Source: Chloroflexota bacterium
GTDB lineage: Bacteria; Chloroflexota; Anaerolineae; 4572-78
DNA: 5,591 bases
Reading direction: 5' to 3'
NCBI GenBank assembly: GCA_024278015.1
Contig: JAJRUC010000155.1
Span: forward strand, 1 to 5,591
Below, one piece after another: positions 4,597-5,591 of this stretch; within the stretch, counting starts at the first letter, position 1, and every line of letters starts with the position of its first letter. The notes below the pieces were generated by a model. That model was not told where the DNA came from, ran no database searches, and saw only the letters and a list, made by a program, of their open reading frames with translations. A program made the position numbers and the translations under genes.

Positions 4597-5463
4597 GTGC
4601 CGCATCCATCGACATTTTCCATTGTCGGCTTTGACCCTGAAACCGGCGATTTAGGCATTGCCGTCCAATCGAAATTTATTGCCGTGGGCGCTGTGGTTCC
4701 CTGGGCCAAAGCGGGCGTGGGGGCCGTTGCCACCCAATCTTACGCCAACACCAGCTACGGTCCCCAGGGCCTGGCCTTGCTGACAAAAGGACACACCGCC
4801 CAGGAAACGCTGGAAATTTTAATTGCCGCTGACGAAGGCCGTGCGCAACGTCAGGTGGGCATTGTCTCTGCCCAGGGCGATGCCGCCACCTTTACCGGCG
4901 CAGAGTGTCATGATTGGGCCGGCGGCATTATTGGCGAACACTTTTGCTGCCAGGGGAATATTCTGGTGAGCGGCGAAACGGTTAAGGCCCTGGCCGCCAC
5001 CTTCCAAAGCGCAACCGGCTCGTTGGCCGATAAATTACTGGCCGCCCTGACCGCCGGTCAGGCCGCCGGCGGCGACAGACGCGGCCAACAGAGCGCGGCC
5101 CTGCTGGTGGTGCGGGCAAAAGGGGGCTACGGCGGGTACAACGATATTTTATTCGACCTGCGGGTAGACGACCACCCCACCCCCATCACCGAACTTGCGC
5201 GCGTTTACCAATTATACAATCTGTATTTTGGCGCAACCGCAAAAGAAGATTTACTCCCTTTAACGCCGAACCTTGTTTCGGAAGTTCAGCAGAGCTTGCA
5301 AACGTTGGGGTTTTACACAGACGGCATCACCAGCCGGTTCAACAAAGCCACGCGCAAGGCGTTTCGGGATTTTTGCGGCGTGGAAAATCTGGAAGAACGT
5401 TGGCAGGAAGGGGAAGTCATCGACCCGATGGTCCTCAATTTCCTGAAAAAGAAGGCGGGCTAA
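4597..5463 (+). CDS. DUF1028 family protein (Ntn-hydrolase-like) with C-terminal peptidoglycan-binding-like domain
   Basis: Residues 5-212 match the DUF1028 family from memory: TFSIVGFDPETGDLGIAVQS at the start, VPWAKAGVGAVATQSYANTSYGPQG (residues 34-58), GGDRRGQQSAALLVV (158-172) and DLRVDDHP (187-194). The family is thought to have an Ntn-hydrolase-like fold, but no reaction has been established that I can name with confidence. Residues 220-288 (with VQQSLQTLGFYTDGITSRFN) resemble the putative peptidoglycan-binding domain found at the end of many DUF1028 proteins. There is no signal peptide, so cell-wall contact is doubtful and the domain may serve another purpose. The start is GTG at 4597, with GGAG about nine bases upstream; DUF1028 proteins normally begin just before TFSIV, which supports it. 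Full length for the family with this extra domain. It ends with TAA. Confidence 0.9.
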   Translation: MPHPSTFSIVGFDPETGDLGIAVQSKFIAVGAVVPWAKAGVGAVATQSYANTSYGPQGLALLTKGHTAQETLEILIAADEGRAQRQVGIVSAQGDAATFTGAECHDWAGGIIGEHFCCQGNILVSGETVKALAATFQSATGSLADKLLAALTAGQAAGGDRRGQQSAALLVVRAKGGYGGYNDILFDLRVDDHPTPITELARVYQLYNLYFGATAKEDLLPLTPNLVSEVQQSLQTLGFYTDGITSRFNKATRKAFRDFCGVENLEERWQEGEVIDPMVLNFLKKKAG

Positions 5464-5499
5464 CCCCATACGCATCAAACGAGTCAATTGTTGGGGAGC

Positions 5500-5521
5500 T
5501 TGGTTATGATGCACATACCAA
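5500..5521 (+). terminator. Weak hairpin after the DUF1028 gene, possible terminator
   Basis: TTGGTTATG (5500-5508) can pair with CATACCAA (5514-5521) with one bulged base, making an eight-pair stem with a five-base loop. It lies 36 bases after the stop codon. The stem is AT-rich and is followed by AAAAG rather than a T-run, so termination on the plus strand is uncertain. Confidence 0.2.
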
Positions 5522-5535
5522 AAAGTTTGCTCATC

Positions 5536-5544
5536 TGCTAAAAT
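5536..5544 (+). promoter_or_regulatory. Candidate extended -10 promoter (TGCTAAAAT) for a gene beyond the right edge
   Basis: TGC followed by TAAAAT (5 of 6 matches) repeats the extended -10 pattern seen at 3027-3035 and 3788-3796. Transcription would start near 5551. No start codon with a convincing open frame is visible before the edge: ATG at 5574 meets TGA after three codons, and GTG at 5582 is possible but cut off. The gene served would begin at or beyond 5582. Confidence 0.4.
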
Positions 5545-5591
5545 AGCGACAATCAAGTGAGTTGAATCGAGAGATGAACGGGTGAAAGAGA

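Noticed and set aside
4311..4733. 140-codon open frame on the minus strand
   Set aside because: It is antisense to the 68-residue gene and the start of the DUF1028 gene, both of which have good ribosome binding sites.

Overview
The window looks like a stretch of bacterial chromosome with moderate to high GC. It carries five intact protein genes, one broken gene cut by the left edge, and two intergenic stretches rich in inverted repeats. The gene families (a non-pyrrolysine MttB-type methyltransferase, a DUF1028 protein with a C-terminal peptidoglycan-binding-like domain, a stand-alone receiver protein and a stand-alone cyclic-nucleotide-binding protein), together with the C-rich/G-rich intergenic palindrome, fit an environmental Chloroflexota-like bacterium. 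That placement is inference from general resemblance. No rRNA, tRNA, CRISPR array, insertion sequence or phage gene was seen.

Left part (1-1380). On the minus strand lies most of an MttB-superfamily corrinoid methyltransferase gene. Its natural start, with a ribosome binding site and a plausible promoter, is at 991, but codon 41 is an in-frame TAA. The reading frame and family-like sequence then continue without a break to the left edge. The gene is therefore a recent pseudogene, is read from an internal start, or contains a sequence error. Between it and the next gene are 389 bases without a convincing gene. They hold two inverted repeats and a 12-base direct repeat.

Middle (1381-3075). A 449-residue, 12-helix MATE-like (MOP superfamily) membrane transporter is encoded on the minus strand. 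Its two halves are visibly related. Upstream is a 345-base divergent intergenic region with a perfect 18-bp inverted repeat. The repeat also contains a 28-bp palindrome and, on the plus strand, four runs of five Gs that make a strong G-quadruplex candidate.

Right part (3076-5591). Four genes run rightward: a receiver-domain protein with a helical tail, a cyclic-nucleotide-binding protein with no DNA-binding domain, an unrecognised 68-residue protein, and a DUF1028 protein. The first two each have their own extended -10 promoter (TGnTATAAT). The 68-residue gene and the DUF1028 gene are 28 bases apart and probably co-transcribed. A third promoter of the same type near 5540 points to a gene starting just beyond the right edge. 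The two signalling proteins both lack an output domain, so they probably act through protein partners; nothing in the window identifies those partners.

Nothing here amounts to a demonstrably new multi-gene system. The items most worth checking are the in-frame TAA in the methyltransferase and the quadruplex-forming palindrome.
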